DNA of 64,000 bases from Streptomyces pilosus (GTDB lineage Bacteria > Actinomycetota > Actinomycetes > Streptomycetales > Streptomycetaceae), in assembly GCF_014649835.1 (NCBI RefSeq), contig NZ_BMTU01000011.1, positions 124,001 to 188,000 of the forward strand. The letters are read 5' to 3'. Position numbers and translations under genes: made by a program. The first letter of the stretch is position 1. Each line of letters opens with the position of its first letter. Shown here piece by piece: positions 1-10,669 of the stretch. The notes below the pieces were generated by a model, which was not told where the DNA came from, made no database searches, and worked only from the letters and a program-made list of their open reading frames with translations.

Positions 1-421
1 GCGCCGGGTCCTCGGCGCCGATCGCCTCGGCGCCGACCTGGGAGAAGTGGCGGTAACGGCCCTTCTGGGGGCGCTCGTAGCGGTAGTAGGAGCCCGAGTA
101 CCAGAGCTTGACCGGGAGGTTGCCGACCTTGTGCAGGTTGGCCTCCAGGGCGGCGCGCAGCACGGAGGCGGTGCCCTCGGGGCGCAGGGCGAGCCGGTCG
201 CCGCCCTTGGTCTCGAAGGCGTACATCTCCTTGGTGACGATGTCGGTCGACTCACCGACACCGCGGGCGAACAGTTCGACGTTCTCGAAGCCGGGCGTCT
301 CGATGTAGCCGTAGCCCGAGCCGCGCAGCGGGGCCGCGATGGCCTCGCGGACGGCGAGGTACTGGGCGCTGTCCGGCGGGATCAGGTCGTACGTGCCCTT
401 GGGGGCCTTGAAGGTGCTCAC
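1..421 (-). CDS. hisS: Histidyl-tRNA synthetase, N-terminal part (runs off window)
   Basis: Class II aminoacyl-tRNA synthetase that charges tRNA-His in the cytoplasm. The visible ~140 residues begin at a GTG codon (419-421), giving an N-terminus of the KGTYDLIPPDSAQY type. They include LRPEGTASVLRA and YYRYERPQKGRYRHFSQVG, which match HisRS motif regions near motif 2. The rest lies beyond base 1. The next gene upstream, the metallo-beta-lactamase-fold hydrolase, ends 12 bases before this start, so the two are probably co-transcribed. Confidence 0.95.
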   Translation of the reverse strand, partial: MSTFKAPKGTYDLIPPDSAQYLAVREAIAAPLRGSGYGYIETPGFENVELFARGVGESTDIVTKEMYAFETKGGDRLALRPEGTASVLRAALEANLHKVGNLPVKLWYSGSYYRYERPQKGRYRHFSQVGAEAIGAEDPA

Positions 422-433
422 GGAAGTCTCTCG

Positions 434-1150
434 TCACATTCCTCGTCGGGGAGCCTCGGCGGCGCCGCGTCCTTGGCGGTCCGCCGCCACCTGCCGCAGG
501 TAGGGGTTGGTGGCGCGCTCCTGGCCGATGGTCGTCTGGGGGCCGTGGCCGGACAGCACCACGGTCGAGTCGTCGAGCGGCAGGCACACGCGGGCCAGCG
601 AGTCGAGCATCTCGGCCATGTCACCGCCGGGCAGGTCGGTGCGTCCGACGGAGCCGGCGAACAGCAGGTCGCCCGAGAACATGACCGGCGGGATGTCCGC
701 CGCCTCGGGCAGCCCGAAGGTCACCGACCCCTTGGTATGGCCCGGCGCGTGCGCGACGGAGAACTCCAGGCCCGCCAGGGCCAGCCGGGAGCCGTCGGTG
801 AGTTCCCTGACGTCGTCCGGCTCGCCCACGGTCAGCTCGCCCATGAGCGGCATGCCGATGGCGCGGCCTATGCCCTTCTCGGGGTCGCTCATCATGTAGC
901 GGTCCTCGGGGTGGATCCAGGCCGGTACGTCGTGCGCCCCGCACACGGGGACGACGGAGGCGACGTGGTCGATGTGGCCGTGGGTGAGGACGACGGCCAC
1001 GGGCTTGAGCCGGTGCTTGGCGACCGCCTCCGCGACGCCGTCGGCGGCCTGGTGGCCGGGGTCGATGATCACGCACTCCTCACCGGCGGCGGGGGCGACG
1101 AGATAACAGTTCGTCCCCCAGGCCCCGGCGGGGAACCCGGCAATGAGCAC
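434..1150 (-). CDS. Metallo-beta-lactamase-fold hydrolase (glyoxalase II-like)
   Basis: 238-residue cytoplasmic metallohydrolase. The zinc-binding signature THGHIDH is present, followed by downstream metal ligands in HAPGHTKGS and FSGD. Length and layout fit the hydroxyacylglutathione hydrolase-like subfamily; in a mycothiol-using actinomycete the natural thioester is unknown. I chose the GTG at 1148-1150 because an AAGGAC ribosome-binding site lies just upstream and the protein then begins at the conserved LIAGFPAGAWGTNCYLV; the open frame continues to 1261 without a better start. It lies directly upstream of hisS. The family is secure, the substrate is not. Confidence 0.9.
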   Translation of the reverse strand: MLIAGFPAGAWGTNCYLVAPAAGEECVIIDPGHQAADGVAEAVAKHRLKPVAVVLTHGHIDHVASVVPVCGAHDVPAWIHPEDRYMMSDPEKGIGRAIGMPLMGELTVGEPDDVRELTDGSRLALAGLEFSVAHAPGHTKGSVTFGLPEAADIPPVMFSGDLLFAGSVGRTDLPGGDMAEMLDSLARVCLPLDDSTVVLSGHGPQTTIGQERATNPYLRQVAADRQGRGAAEAPRRGM

Positions 1151-1334
1151 GATCGTCCTTCGTTGTGTCGGTAAGGGAGGGCTTGCGACGGGGCTGCGCC
1201 CGTGGTCAGAGCCTACCGGCGCTGCCGATTCCTCAGCGAACCCATATACGGTACGGGGCACACGCAGGCGGTCGGCTCACCGCACGCTCGCACGCGTACC
1301 GGCCGGCACACGAGACGCATGAGGAGAGAACCCG

Positions 1335-2156
1335 GTGGTCAGCCAGGAACAGCGGCGGCGTCAGCTCGCCCGGGAGAAGTTCTTGCGGCAGCAGCAGCGG
1401 CGCACCGAGGCGCGCCGCAAGTCGCGGACGCGCAACTCGGTGATCGCGGCCGTGCTCGGTGTGGTCCTCGTGGGCGGCCTCGGCCTGTACACGACCGGGG
1501 CGCTCGAGGGGGACGACGACAAGAGCAACGCGAACGCGGAGGCCACGCCCAGCACGCCGCCGACCAGCAAGGCTCCGGACCCGTGCGACAAGCCCGCCGA
1601 GGGCGCGGTCAAGTCGCAGACGTGGAAGAAGGAGCCGGCCCTGTCGATCGACAAGTCGGCGAAGTACACCATGAAGCTGGACACCACCTGCGGGGCGATC
1701 GACGTGGCGCTGAAGGCGTCGGCGGCGCCGCACACCGTCAACTCCTTCGCGTTCCTCGCGGACAAGGGCTACCTCGACCACACCAAGTGCCACCGGCTCA
1801 CCACCAACGGCATCTACGTGCTGCAGTGCGGTGACCCGACGGGCACCGGCACCGGCGGCCCCGGGTACACCATCCCGGACGAGAACCTGAAGGACGCGAG
1901 CCTGAAGGACAACACCTACCCGGCGGGCACGGTCGCGATGGCCAACACCGGGCAGAAGAACAGTGGTGGCAGCCAGTTCTTCCTGGTCTACCAGGACAGT
2001 CAGCTGCCGCCCAACTACACACCGTTCGGCACCGTGTCGGAGGCCGGCATGGCGGTGCTGAAGAAGATCGCGGGAGCCGGGGAGAACACCGGAGCGGGTG
2101 ACGGGGCGCCCAACGCGACGGTCGTGATCGACAAGGCGACCGTCACCGAATCCTGA
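1335..2156 (+). CDS. Membrane-anchored cyclophilin-type peptidyl-prolyl cis-trans isomerase
   Basis: 273 residues. A basic cytoplasmic N-terminus (about 1-33) is followed by one transmembrane helix (about 34-54), a low-complexity Ala/Thr/Pro linker, and a cyclophilin domain (about 105-270). The domain contains NSFAFLADKGYLD, CGDPTGTGTGGPGY and GSQFFLVYQD. Cyclophilins isomerise Xaa-Pro bonds, and the anchor places the domain outside the membrane. The GTG start at 1335 follows a GAGGAGAG ribosome-binding site. It is divergent from the hydrolase gene. A short hairpin follows at 2183-2204. Confidence 0.92.
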   Translation: MVSQEQRRRQLAREKFLRQQQRRTEARRKSRTRNSVIAAVLGVVLVGGLGLYTTGALEGDDDKSNANAEATPSTPPTSKAPDPCDKPAEGAVKSQTWKKEPALSIDKSAKYTMKLDTTCGAIDVALKASAAPHTVNSFAFLADKGYLDHTKCHRLTTNGIYVLQCGDPTGTGTGGPGYTIPDENLKDASLKDNTYPAGTVAMANTGQKNSGGSQFFLVYQDSQLPPNYTPFGTVSEAGMAVLKKIAGAGENTGAGDGAPNATVVIDKATVTES

Positions 2157-2182
2157 GCCCCAACTGCGTAATTTCGGTCGCG

Positions 2183-2204
2183 CGGGATGCGGACAGGCAT
2201 CCCG
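2183..2204. terminator. Hairpin downstream of the cyclophilin gene
   Basis: An 8-bp perfect stem (2183-2190 with 2197-2204) and a 6-base loop lie 27 bases after the cyclophilin stop codon. There is no T-tract, which is usual for Streptomyces. Termination is inferred from position. Confidence 0.45.
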
Positions 2205-2294
2205 TCGGTCGCCTATGTTGGCCGTGACGAAACTGTGGACGATGCCCGGGGGAGCTCGCAGGCCCCTTCGGCGGCATCATGTGGAGGAGGCGCT

Positions 2295-3524
2295 GTGAGC
2301 AGCGACCCGTGGGGCCGCGTCGACGAGACGGGGACCGTGTACGTGCGTACGGCCGACGGCGAGCAGGTCGTCGGTTCCTGGCAGGCAGGCTCCCCCGAGG
2401 AGGCGCTGGCCTACTTCGAGCGCAAGTACGAGGGCCTGGTTGTCGAGATCGGCCTCCTCGAGAAGCGAGTGAAGACCACCGACCTGTCGTCCAAGGACGC
2501 CCGGACCGCGATCGACCACCTGCGCGAGCAGGTCGACGCCCATCACGCGGTCGGTGACCTGGACGCCCTCAGGGCCCGGCTGGACAAGCTCGTGGAGCTG
2601 GTGGAAGCGCGTCGTGAGGAGCGCAAGGCGCAGCGGGCCCGGCAGTCCGACGAGGCGCGCCACGCCAAGGAGGCGCTGGTCGCCGAGGCGGAGGAGCTGG
2701 CGCGGTCGGACCAGTGGCGGGCGGCCGGTGAGCGGCTGCGCGCGCTGGTGGACACCTGGAAGGGCCTGCCGCGGCTGGACCGCAAGTCCGACGACGAACT
2801 GTGGCACCGGTTCTCGCACGCGCGGTCGGCGTTCTCCAAGCGGCGCAAGCAGCACTTCGCGCAGCTGGACGCACAGCGCGAGGAGGCCCGCAGGACCAAG
2901 GAACGGCTGGTCGCGGAGGCCGAGTCGCTGTCGGGCTCGACGGACTGGGGTCCGACGGCCGCCCGCTACCGCGATCTGATGACGGAGTGGAAGGCCGCGG
3001 GCCGCGCCCAGCGGGAGCACGAGGACGACCTGTGGAACCGCTTCCGCGGCGCCCAGGACGTCTTCTTCGCCGCCCGCAGCTCGGTCTTCGCCGAGCGGGA
3101 CGCCGAGCAGGCCGAGAACCTCAAGCTCAAGGAGGAACTGGCCGGGGAGGCGGAGAAGCTGCTGCCGATCACCGACCTGAAGGCCTCCCGGGCCGCCTTC
3201 CGTGCGATCAACGAGCGCTGGGAGGCCATCGGCCACGTGCCGCGGGACGCCCGCCCGAAGGTCGAGGGGCGGATGCACGCCGTGGAGCGGGCCCTGCAGG
3301 AGGCCGAGGAGGCCGAGTGGCGCCGGACGAACCCGGAGGCACGCGCGCGTGCGGCGGGTCTGACCGGTCAGCTCCAGGCGGCCGTGGACAAGCTGAAGGG
3401 CCAGATCGAGCAGGCGCGCGCGCAGGGCAACACCGCCAAGGCGGAGAAGCTCGAGCGTGAGCTGGCGGGCCGCCAGGCCCTGCTGGACCAGGCGCTGAAG
3501 GGTCTGCAGGAGTTCGGCGGCTGA
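2295..3524 (+). CDS. DUF349 coiled-coil protein
   Basis: 409 residues, very rich in Arg, Glu and Ala. DUF349 modules recur, recognisable by W..P..R...LMTEWKAAGRA and LWNRFR-type repeats at about 150-210, 220-290 and 300-360, followed by a coiled-coil C-terminus (about 370-409). The biochemical role of DUF349 proteins is not established; I infer only a helical, probably cytoplasmic protein. The GTG start at 2295 follows a GGAGGAGG ribosome-binding site at 2283-2290; the frame is open to 2187 but without such a signal. The gene converges on rel across a 20-bp hairpin. Confidence 0.88.
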   Translation: MSSDPWGRVDETGTVYVRTADGEQVVGSWQAGSPEEALAYFERKYEGLVVEIGLLEKRVKTTDLSSKDARTAIDHLREQVDAHHAVGDLDALRARLDKLVELVEARREERKAQRARQSDEARHAKEALVAEAEELARSDQWRAAGERLRALVDTWKGLPRLDRKSDDELWHRFSHARSAFSKRRKQHFAQLDAQREEARRTKERLVAEAESLSGSTDWGPTAARYRDLMTEWKAAGRAQREHEDDLWNRFRGAQDVFFAARSSVFAERDAEQAENLKLKEELAGEAEKLLPITDLKASRAAFRAINERWEAIGHVPRDARPKVEGRMHAVERALQEAEEAEWRRTNPEARARAAGLTGQLQAAVDKLKGQIEQARAQGNTAKAEKLERELAGRQALLDQALKGLQEFGG

Positions 3525-3550
3525 GACCGCCTCAGGAGACCGCCTCAGGT

Positions 3551-3593
3551 GAAGGAGGGGCCGCCGTACCTCGGGTACGGCGGCCCCTCCTTC
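3551..3593. terminator. Bidirectional terminator between DUF349 gene and rel
   Basis: A perfect 20-bp inverted repeat (3551-3570 with 3574-3593) encloses only a TCG loop. It sits between the convergent stop codons at 3524 and 3602, so it can serve both transcripts. The ends of the stem carry GAAGGAGG/CCTCCTTC. Confidence 0.85.
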
Positions 3594-3601
3594 ATGTGTC
3601 C

Positions 3602-6130
<2,529 letters not shown>

Positions 6131-6383
6131 GAGGACTCCTCGTGCGCGATCCGGGTCCCCCGGTCAGGCTCCGGAGACCCCATGGTAGCGATCCCCTGCC
6201 CACGGATCGCCTGCGGAGCGGTGTGAGGACCGTCTACCCGGGAAACGCACGGGACGGACACCGGATTCCTCCGGAACCGGCCCATGCCGCACACGGGACC
6301 CGTCCGGCCCAGGCCCCACGCCGCGCACCGGGCCCGTCCGGTCGGTGCCCCGTGCCGCGCCCCGGGCCCGGGGCGGGCGACGC
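6131..6383. promoter_or_regulatory. rel upstream region with imperfect direct repeats
   Basis: This is the gene-free part of the 307 bases between apt and rel and should hold the rel promoter. It contains two 29-base copies of a CCCAYGCCGCRCACSGG-type sequence (6281-6309 and 6315-6343, roughly 85% alike) and a degenerate third copy from about 6348. No clear -10/-35 pair can be assigned by eye. Confidence 0.4.
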
Positions 6384-6419
6384 AAAGGGCGCCCCGGAAC
6401 GGGTTCCGGGGCGCCCTTT
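6384..6419 (-). terminator. Terminator downstream of apt
   Basis: A 17-bp stem (6384-6400 with 6403-6419) has an AAAGG/CCTTT base, and the effective loop is only a few bases. It starts 19 bases past the apt stop codon. It ends the yajC-secDF-apt transcript before rel. Confidence 0.8.
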
Positions 6420-6437
6420 CGTGTCCCGGGTGATCTG

Positions 6438-6986
6438 TCACACGGCGATGAGGGCTTCCAGCGGTGCCGCGCCCAGCGCGGTCTCCAGCCGCTGCCGTCC
6501 GCCGAGGAACGTCAGCTCCATCAGGACCGCGAGACCCGCGACCTCGGCGCCCGCCCTGCGGATGAGCTGCACCGACGCCTCGGCGGTGCCGCCGGTGGCG
6601 AGGACGTCGTCGATCACCAGGACGCGGTCGTCAGCGGTCAGGTCCTCCGCGTGGACCTCGATCTCGGCGGAGCCGTACTCCAGGTCGTACGCCTGGCTCA
6701 GGGTGGCTCCGGGGAGCTTGCCCGCCTTGCGCACGGGGATGAAGCCCAGGCCCGCCCGGACGGCCACCGGGGCGCCGAGGATGAAGCCCCGGGCCTCCAG
6801 GCCGACGATCTTGGTGGCACCGGTGCTCCGGGCGATGCCCGCGAGGACGTCGCTGAGGGCGGAGAACGCCTCGGGGTCCGCCAGGAGCGGGGTGATGTCC
6901 TTGAACATCACGCCCGGCTCCGGGTAGTCCGCCACGTCCCGGATGCGGCTGAGCAGCAGCGCCGGGACGTCCGTCAGCTCGGTCAT
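6438..6986 (-). CDS. apt: Adenine phosphoribosyltransferase
   Basis: 182 residues. It converts adenine and PRPP to AMP in purine salvage. The PRPP-binding motif VLVIDDVLATGGTA is intact, and FKDITPLLADP and GLEARGFILGAPVA are typical of APRT. The ATG at 6984-6986 overlaps the secF stop codon as ATGA, which indicates translational coupling. The open frame upstream of this ATG is secF shadow. apt is the last gene of the sec cluster; actinobacterial genomes often place apt and rel beside secDF. Confidence 0.95.
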   Translation of the reverse strand: MTELTDVPALLLSRIRDVADYPEPGVMFKDITPLLADPEAFSALSDVLAGIARSTGATKIVGLEARGFILGAPVAVRAGLGFIPVRKAGKLPGATLSQAYDLEYGSAEIEVHAEDLTADDRVLVIDDVLATGGTAEASVQLIRRAGAEVAGLAVLMELTFLGGRQRLETALGAAPLEALIAV

Positions 6987-8104
6987 CGTCGCCTCCCCGA
7001 GGGACGGCCCCGGCCGCGGTTGCGGGCCGCGGCCTGGCGCGGTCCGACCACCGCCGCGGCGCCGTCGTCGTCCCCGGGGTCGTCCCCGTGATCCCCTGCG
7101 GCGACCGTGGCCATCTGCGGGTCGCCCGGGTCCGCGCCCTGGGCACGCTTGGCCAGGACCCTCTTCCTGAGGGACTTCATCCCCGGCTCCAGCTCCTTCA
7201 GGTCGGCGACGAGCGGCGTCGCGATGAAGATCGAGGAGTACGCACCGGCGGCGAGACCGACGAACAGCGACAGCGAGATGTCGTTGAGCATGCCCGCGCC
7301 GAGGACGCCGCCGCCGATGAACAGCAGACCCGCCACCGGCAGCAGCGCGACCACCGTGGTGTTGATGGAACGGACCAGGGTGCTGTTGATGGAACGGTTG
7401 GCGATCTCGCTGTAGGTCCAGCGGGTCTGCTTGGTGATGTCCTTGGTCTGTTCCTTGAGGCTGTCGAAGACGACGACCGTGTCGTACAGCGAGTAGCCGA
7501 GGATGGTCAGCAGACCGATCACCGTGCCGGGTGTGACCTCGAAGCCGACGAGGGCGTAGATCCCGACGGTGATCGTGATGTCGTGGATCAGCGCGACGAA
7601 CGCGGCGACCGCCATGCGCCACTCGAAGGCGATCGCCAGGTAGATCACCACGAGGATCATGAAGATGGCGAGGCCCTGCCACGCCTTGTTGGCGATCTGT
7701 TCGCCCCAGCTGGGCCCGACCAGTTCGGCGTTGATCTGCTCGGCGTTGACCTCGAGGTCCTCGGCGAGCGTGTCCTTGATCTTGTCCGAGGTGCCGGTGT
7801 CGATGCCGGCGACCTGGATGCGCAGGCTGCCGTCACCGAGCTTCTGGACGATGGCGTCGTGACCGGAGGCCTCCTCCGCGTACTCCTCGGCCGTGGAGAC
7901 CGAGACGCTCATGTTCTTCGGGGTGGTGAAGACCGCTCCGCCCTGGAACTCGATGCCCATGTGCAGGCCGCGCACCGCCAGGCCGACGATGGCCAGGATG
8001 GTGATCAGGATGGAGACGCCGTACCAGATCTTGCGGTTCTTGACGAAGTCGTAGCCGACCTCGCCGTGGTGGAGCCGGGCTCCGAGGGTGCCGAGTTTCG
8101 ACAT
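6983..8104 (-). CDS. secF: Protein translocase subunit SecF
   Basis: 373-residue inner-membrane protein of the SecDF-YajC complex, which uses the proton-motive force to help secreted proteins leave the Sec channel. An N-terminal membrane helix (about 27-47) is followed by the periplasmic domain (IEFQGGAVF) and five C-terminal helices with DITITVGIYALVGFEVTP and the GYSLYDTVVVFD motif. The C-terminus is a long charged tail (about residue 310 onward), common in Streptomyces. It starts 3 bases after the secD stop and overlaps apt by 4 bases. Confidence 0.96.
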   Translation of the reverse strand: MSKLGTLGARLHHGEVGYDFVKNRKIWYGVSILITILAIVGLAVRGLHMGIEFQGGAVFTTPKNMSVSVSTAEEYAEEASGHDAIVQKLGDGSLRIQVAGIDTGTSDKIKDTLAEDLEVNAEQINAELVGPSWGEQIANKAWQGLAIFMILVVIYLAIAFEWRMAVAAFVALIHDITITVGIYALVGFEVTPGTVIGLLTILGYSLYDTVVVFDSLKEQTKDITKQTRWTYSEIANRSINSTLVRSINTTVVALLPVAGLLFIGGGVLGAGMLNDISLSLFVGLAAGAYSSIFIATPLVADLKELEPGMKSLRKRVLAKRAQGADPGDPQMATVAAGDHGDDPGDDDGAAAVVGPRQAAARNRGRGRPSGRRR

Positions 8105-8107
8105 CGC

Positions 8108-9883
8108 TCACGCCTCCTTCGACAGCGCGGGGGCGGCGGGACGGCGGGTGCGGCGCAGCGGTGGTTTGGCGCCCAGCGCCTTCGGGTCGAGCCCGGACCA
8201 CTTGTGACCGCTCGCGAAGAACTTCCGGCGGGCCATCAGCGTCAGCAGCGGCTTGGTGAAGAAGAAGACCACCACGACGTCCAGCACGGTGGTCAGCCCG
8301 AGGGTGAAGGCGAATCCCTGCACCTTGCCGACGGTGACGACGAAGAGCACGGCGGCGGCGAGGAACGACACGAAGTCGGAGACCAGGATGGTGCGCCGGG
8401 CGCGCGGCCAGGCCCGCTCCACGGAGGGGCGCAGCGTGCGGCCCTCGCGGATCTCGTCCCGGACCCGTTCGAAGAACACGATGAACGAGTCCGCCGTGAT
8501 GCCGATCGCGACGATGGCACCGCACACGGCCGGCAGGTTCAGCGCGAAGCCGATGGTCGGGCCGAGCAGCGACATGATCACGTAGGTGAGGGCCGCGGAG
8601 ATCAGCAGGGAGGCGATGGCGATGAAGGACAGGCCCCGGTAGTAGACCAGCAGGTAGAGGACGACCAGGGCGAGGCCGATCGCACCGGCGATCAGGCCGG
8701 CCTCGAGCTGCTCACCTCCGAGGGCTGCGGTGACGGTGGTGACGCTGTCCTCGCGGAAGGTCAGCGGCAGGGCGCCGTAGGACAGCATGTTGGCCAGTTC
8801 CTGGGCCGACTGCTGATTGAAGTTGCCGGAGATCTCGGCGTTGCCGCCGGTCAGCGCCTGGCTCACGTACGGGTCGGAGACGACCTCGTTGTCCAGGACG
8901 ATGGCGAACTGGTTCTGGGGCGACTGCTGCTGGGCGAGCCGGCCGGTGATGTCGGCGAACTTCTTGGAGCCGGCGTCGCTGAACTTCATGGTGACGGTCC
9001 AGCCGGCACCGGTCTGGGTGTTCAGGACGGCGTCGGCCTCGTCGACGTCCGTGCCGTCGACCGCGGCGGGGCCGAGGATGTACTTCTGCCACTGGCCCTG
9101 GGAGTTCTGGCCGCAGGCGACGGTGGAGTCGGTGGCCTTGGCGCCGTCACCGGCCTTGGCGCGGACGCTCTCCTTGGTGCAGTCGAGTGCCGCGTACTGG
9201 GCCTGGAGCTTGCTGTCGTCGCCGGAGGGGCCGCCGGTCGCGGACGGGGCGGGCTCGGCGGTGTCGCCGGCCTTGCCGCTCGGGGACGCGGAGGGGGTCT
9301 CGTCGGCCTTCAGGGCGTCGGTGACCGCGCGGCCCTGGGTGGTGGCGCTCGCCGAGGGGCTGCCGGAGGCGGACGGGGACGCGCCGTCGGTGGCCTTCTC
9401 GGTGGCCTCGTCCTTGCCGGAGTCCTGCTCCGAGCCGTCGCCGGTGGCGCTGGGCGTCGGAGCGGCGCCGCCGGCGGCGAGCTCGGTGGCGACGACGGGG
9501 CGGAAGTAGAGCTTGGCGGTGGTGCCGACCTGTTCCCGGGCCTGCTTGGAATTCGTGCCCTTGGGAATGTTGACGATGATGTTGCGGGTGCCCTGCGTCT
9601 GGACCTCGGCCTCGGAGACACCGAGACCGTTGACACGCCGCTCCATGATGGAGACCGCGGTGTCCATGTTGGTCTTGTTGATCGCGGACTCCTGGCCGGC
9701 CTCGGGGACCGCGGCCAGGGTGATGCTCGTGCCGCCGGCCAGGTCGATGCCGAGACGCGGAGTGGTGTGCCCTGAGGCGAACATTCCCCCGGTGAGCGCC
9801 ACGATGGCGATAAGGATCAGAGCCAGCGAGCGCCACGGCTTACTCGTGGCGCTCGCGTTCTTTCCCTTTTTGAGTGCTGCCAC
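8108..9883 (-). CDS. secD: Protein translocase subunit SecD
   Basis: 591-residue membrane partner of SecF. It has an N-terminal helix (about 19-37), the LGIDLAGGTSITL motif, a large extracytoplasmic domain, and C-terminal helices with GITADSFIVFFERVRDE, the equivalent of the proton-relay segment. The extracytoplasmic domain carries an inserted stretch of about 80 residues (about 130-215) rich in Ser, Ala, Pro and Asp, with SASGSPSASATT-like repeats, that E. coli SecD lacks. The start is the GTG at 9881-9883; an AGGGAG site lies 9 bases upstream. Confidence 0.96.
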   Translation of the reverse strand: MAALKKGKNASATSKPWRSLALILIAIVALTGGMFASGHTTPRLGIDLAGGTSITLAAVPEAGQESAINKTNMDTAVSIMERRVNGLGVSEAEVQTQGTRNIIVNIPKGTNSKQAREQVGTTAKLYFRPVVATELAAGGAAPTPSATGDGSEQDSGKDEATEKATDGASPSASGSPSASATTQGRAVTDALKADETPSASPSGKAGDTAEPAPSATGGPSGDDSKLQAQYAALDCTKESVRAKAGDGAKATDSTVACGQNSQGQWQKYILGPAAVDGTDVDEADAVLNTQTGAGWTVTMKFSDAGSKKFADITGRLAQQQSPQNQFAIVLDNEVVSDPYVSQALTGGNAEISGNFNQQSAQELANMLSYGALPLTFREDSVTTVTAALGGEQLEAGLIAGAIGLALVVLYLLVYYRGLSFIAIASLLISAALTYVIMSLLGPTIGFALNLPAVCGAIVAIGITADSFIVFFERVRDEIREGRTLRPSVERAWPRARRTILVSDFVSFLAAAVLFVVTVGKVQGFAFTLGLTTVLDVVVVFFFTKPLLTLMARRKFFASGHKWSGLDPKALGAKPPLRRTRRPAAPALSKEA

Positions 9884-9969
9884 CTTCTCGTACTCCCTCT
9901 CGGGCCGCCCCGCTCCCGGTCGAGGTGCGGGCGGCCATGACGTGGTGTCGGGATTCCGTGCGAGCTGGG

Positions 9970-10014
9970 CATGTCCCGGCGCGCGCGGGCAGCACCCGCG
10001 CGCCCCGGGACATG
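9970..10014 (-). terminator. Strong hairpin between yajC and secD
   Basis: A 20-bp stem with one mismatch (9970-9989 with 9995-10014) and a 5-base loop begins 1 base after the yajC stop codon and ends about 85 bases before the secD start. It may partly terminate yajC transcription or stabilise a processed 3' end; secDF would then need read-through or its own promoter. Confidence 0.65.
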
Positions 10015-10015
10015 A

Positions 10016-10504
10016 CTACTTCGCGTCGGAGTCGCCGTCGGACTTCTTCGGCTGCGCGTCCGCCGTGGCCTCGTCGGCGGTGTCGGCCGGCTTGTCGGCC
10101 GCGTCCTTCTTGCCGAGGTCGACAGGCGTGTCGTCGGAGGCGGCGGCAGCGTCGGAGGAGTCGTCGGTCTCGGTGAGGGAGGAGGCGTCGTCGGGGACGA
10201 CGTCGGACTTCAGGTCGTGCTCGATCCCGTGGACGATGCGGTTGTACTCGTCGTCGGACAGGACGGCACCGATCGAGTTCTTGGCGAACAGCAGCTCGAC
10301 GCCCGGGCCGGCGTCGAGGAGGACCGTGTCCTCGTTGACCTCCTTGACCGTGGCGTACATGCCCCCGATGGTGCGGACGCCGGAACCGGGCTGCATCTGG
10401 TTCCGCATCTCGATGGCCTCTTGCTGCTTCTTCTTGGCCGACCGGGTCATCAGGAACATGGCCCCGATGAGCACAATGAACGGGAGGAGGGTCAGGAGAC
10501 TCAC
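10016..10504 (-). CDS. yajC: Preprotein translocase subunit YajC
   Basis: 162-residue accessory subunit of the SecDF complex. It has one N-terminal membrane helix (about 3-21), then the family core KKQQEAIEMRNQMQPGSGVRT-type segment and IGGMYATVKEV. The acidic Asp/Ser/Ala-rich tail (about 105-162) is an actinomycete extension. The start is the GTG at 10502-10504. It is upstream of secD but separated by 132 bases that contain a 20-bp hairpin. Confidence 0.93.
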   Translation of the reverse strand: MSLLTLLPFIVLIGAMFLMTRSAKKKQQEAIEMRNQMQPGSGVRTIGGMYATVKEVNEDTVLLDAGPGVELLFAKNSIGAVLSDDEYNRIVHGIEHDLKSDVVPDDASSLTETDDSSDAAAASDDTPVDLGKKDAADKPADTADEATADAQPKKSDGDSDAK

Positions 10505-10636
10505 GGGTCGGAACTTCCTTCACACGACCGCGCTGGTGAACGGCCTGATGGTTGGGGGTATGTGATGCCGCCGGCAACGGTGGCATCGGCGGAGTCTAAG
10601 CGAGTCCGCGTCAACGGAACAACGCTCAGCATGGCA

Positions 10637-10654
10637 CCCAGGTTCCTGCCTGGG
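10637..10654 (-). terminator. Weak hairpin downstream of ruvB
   Basis: CCCAGG (10637-10642) can pair with CCTGGG (10649-10654) across a 6-base loop, 16 bases past the ruvB stop. The short stem makes this a tentative terminator. Confidence 0.35.
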
Positions 10655-10669
10655 CCAACGCCCTCGCCG

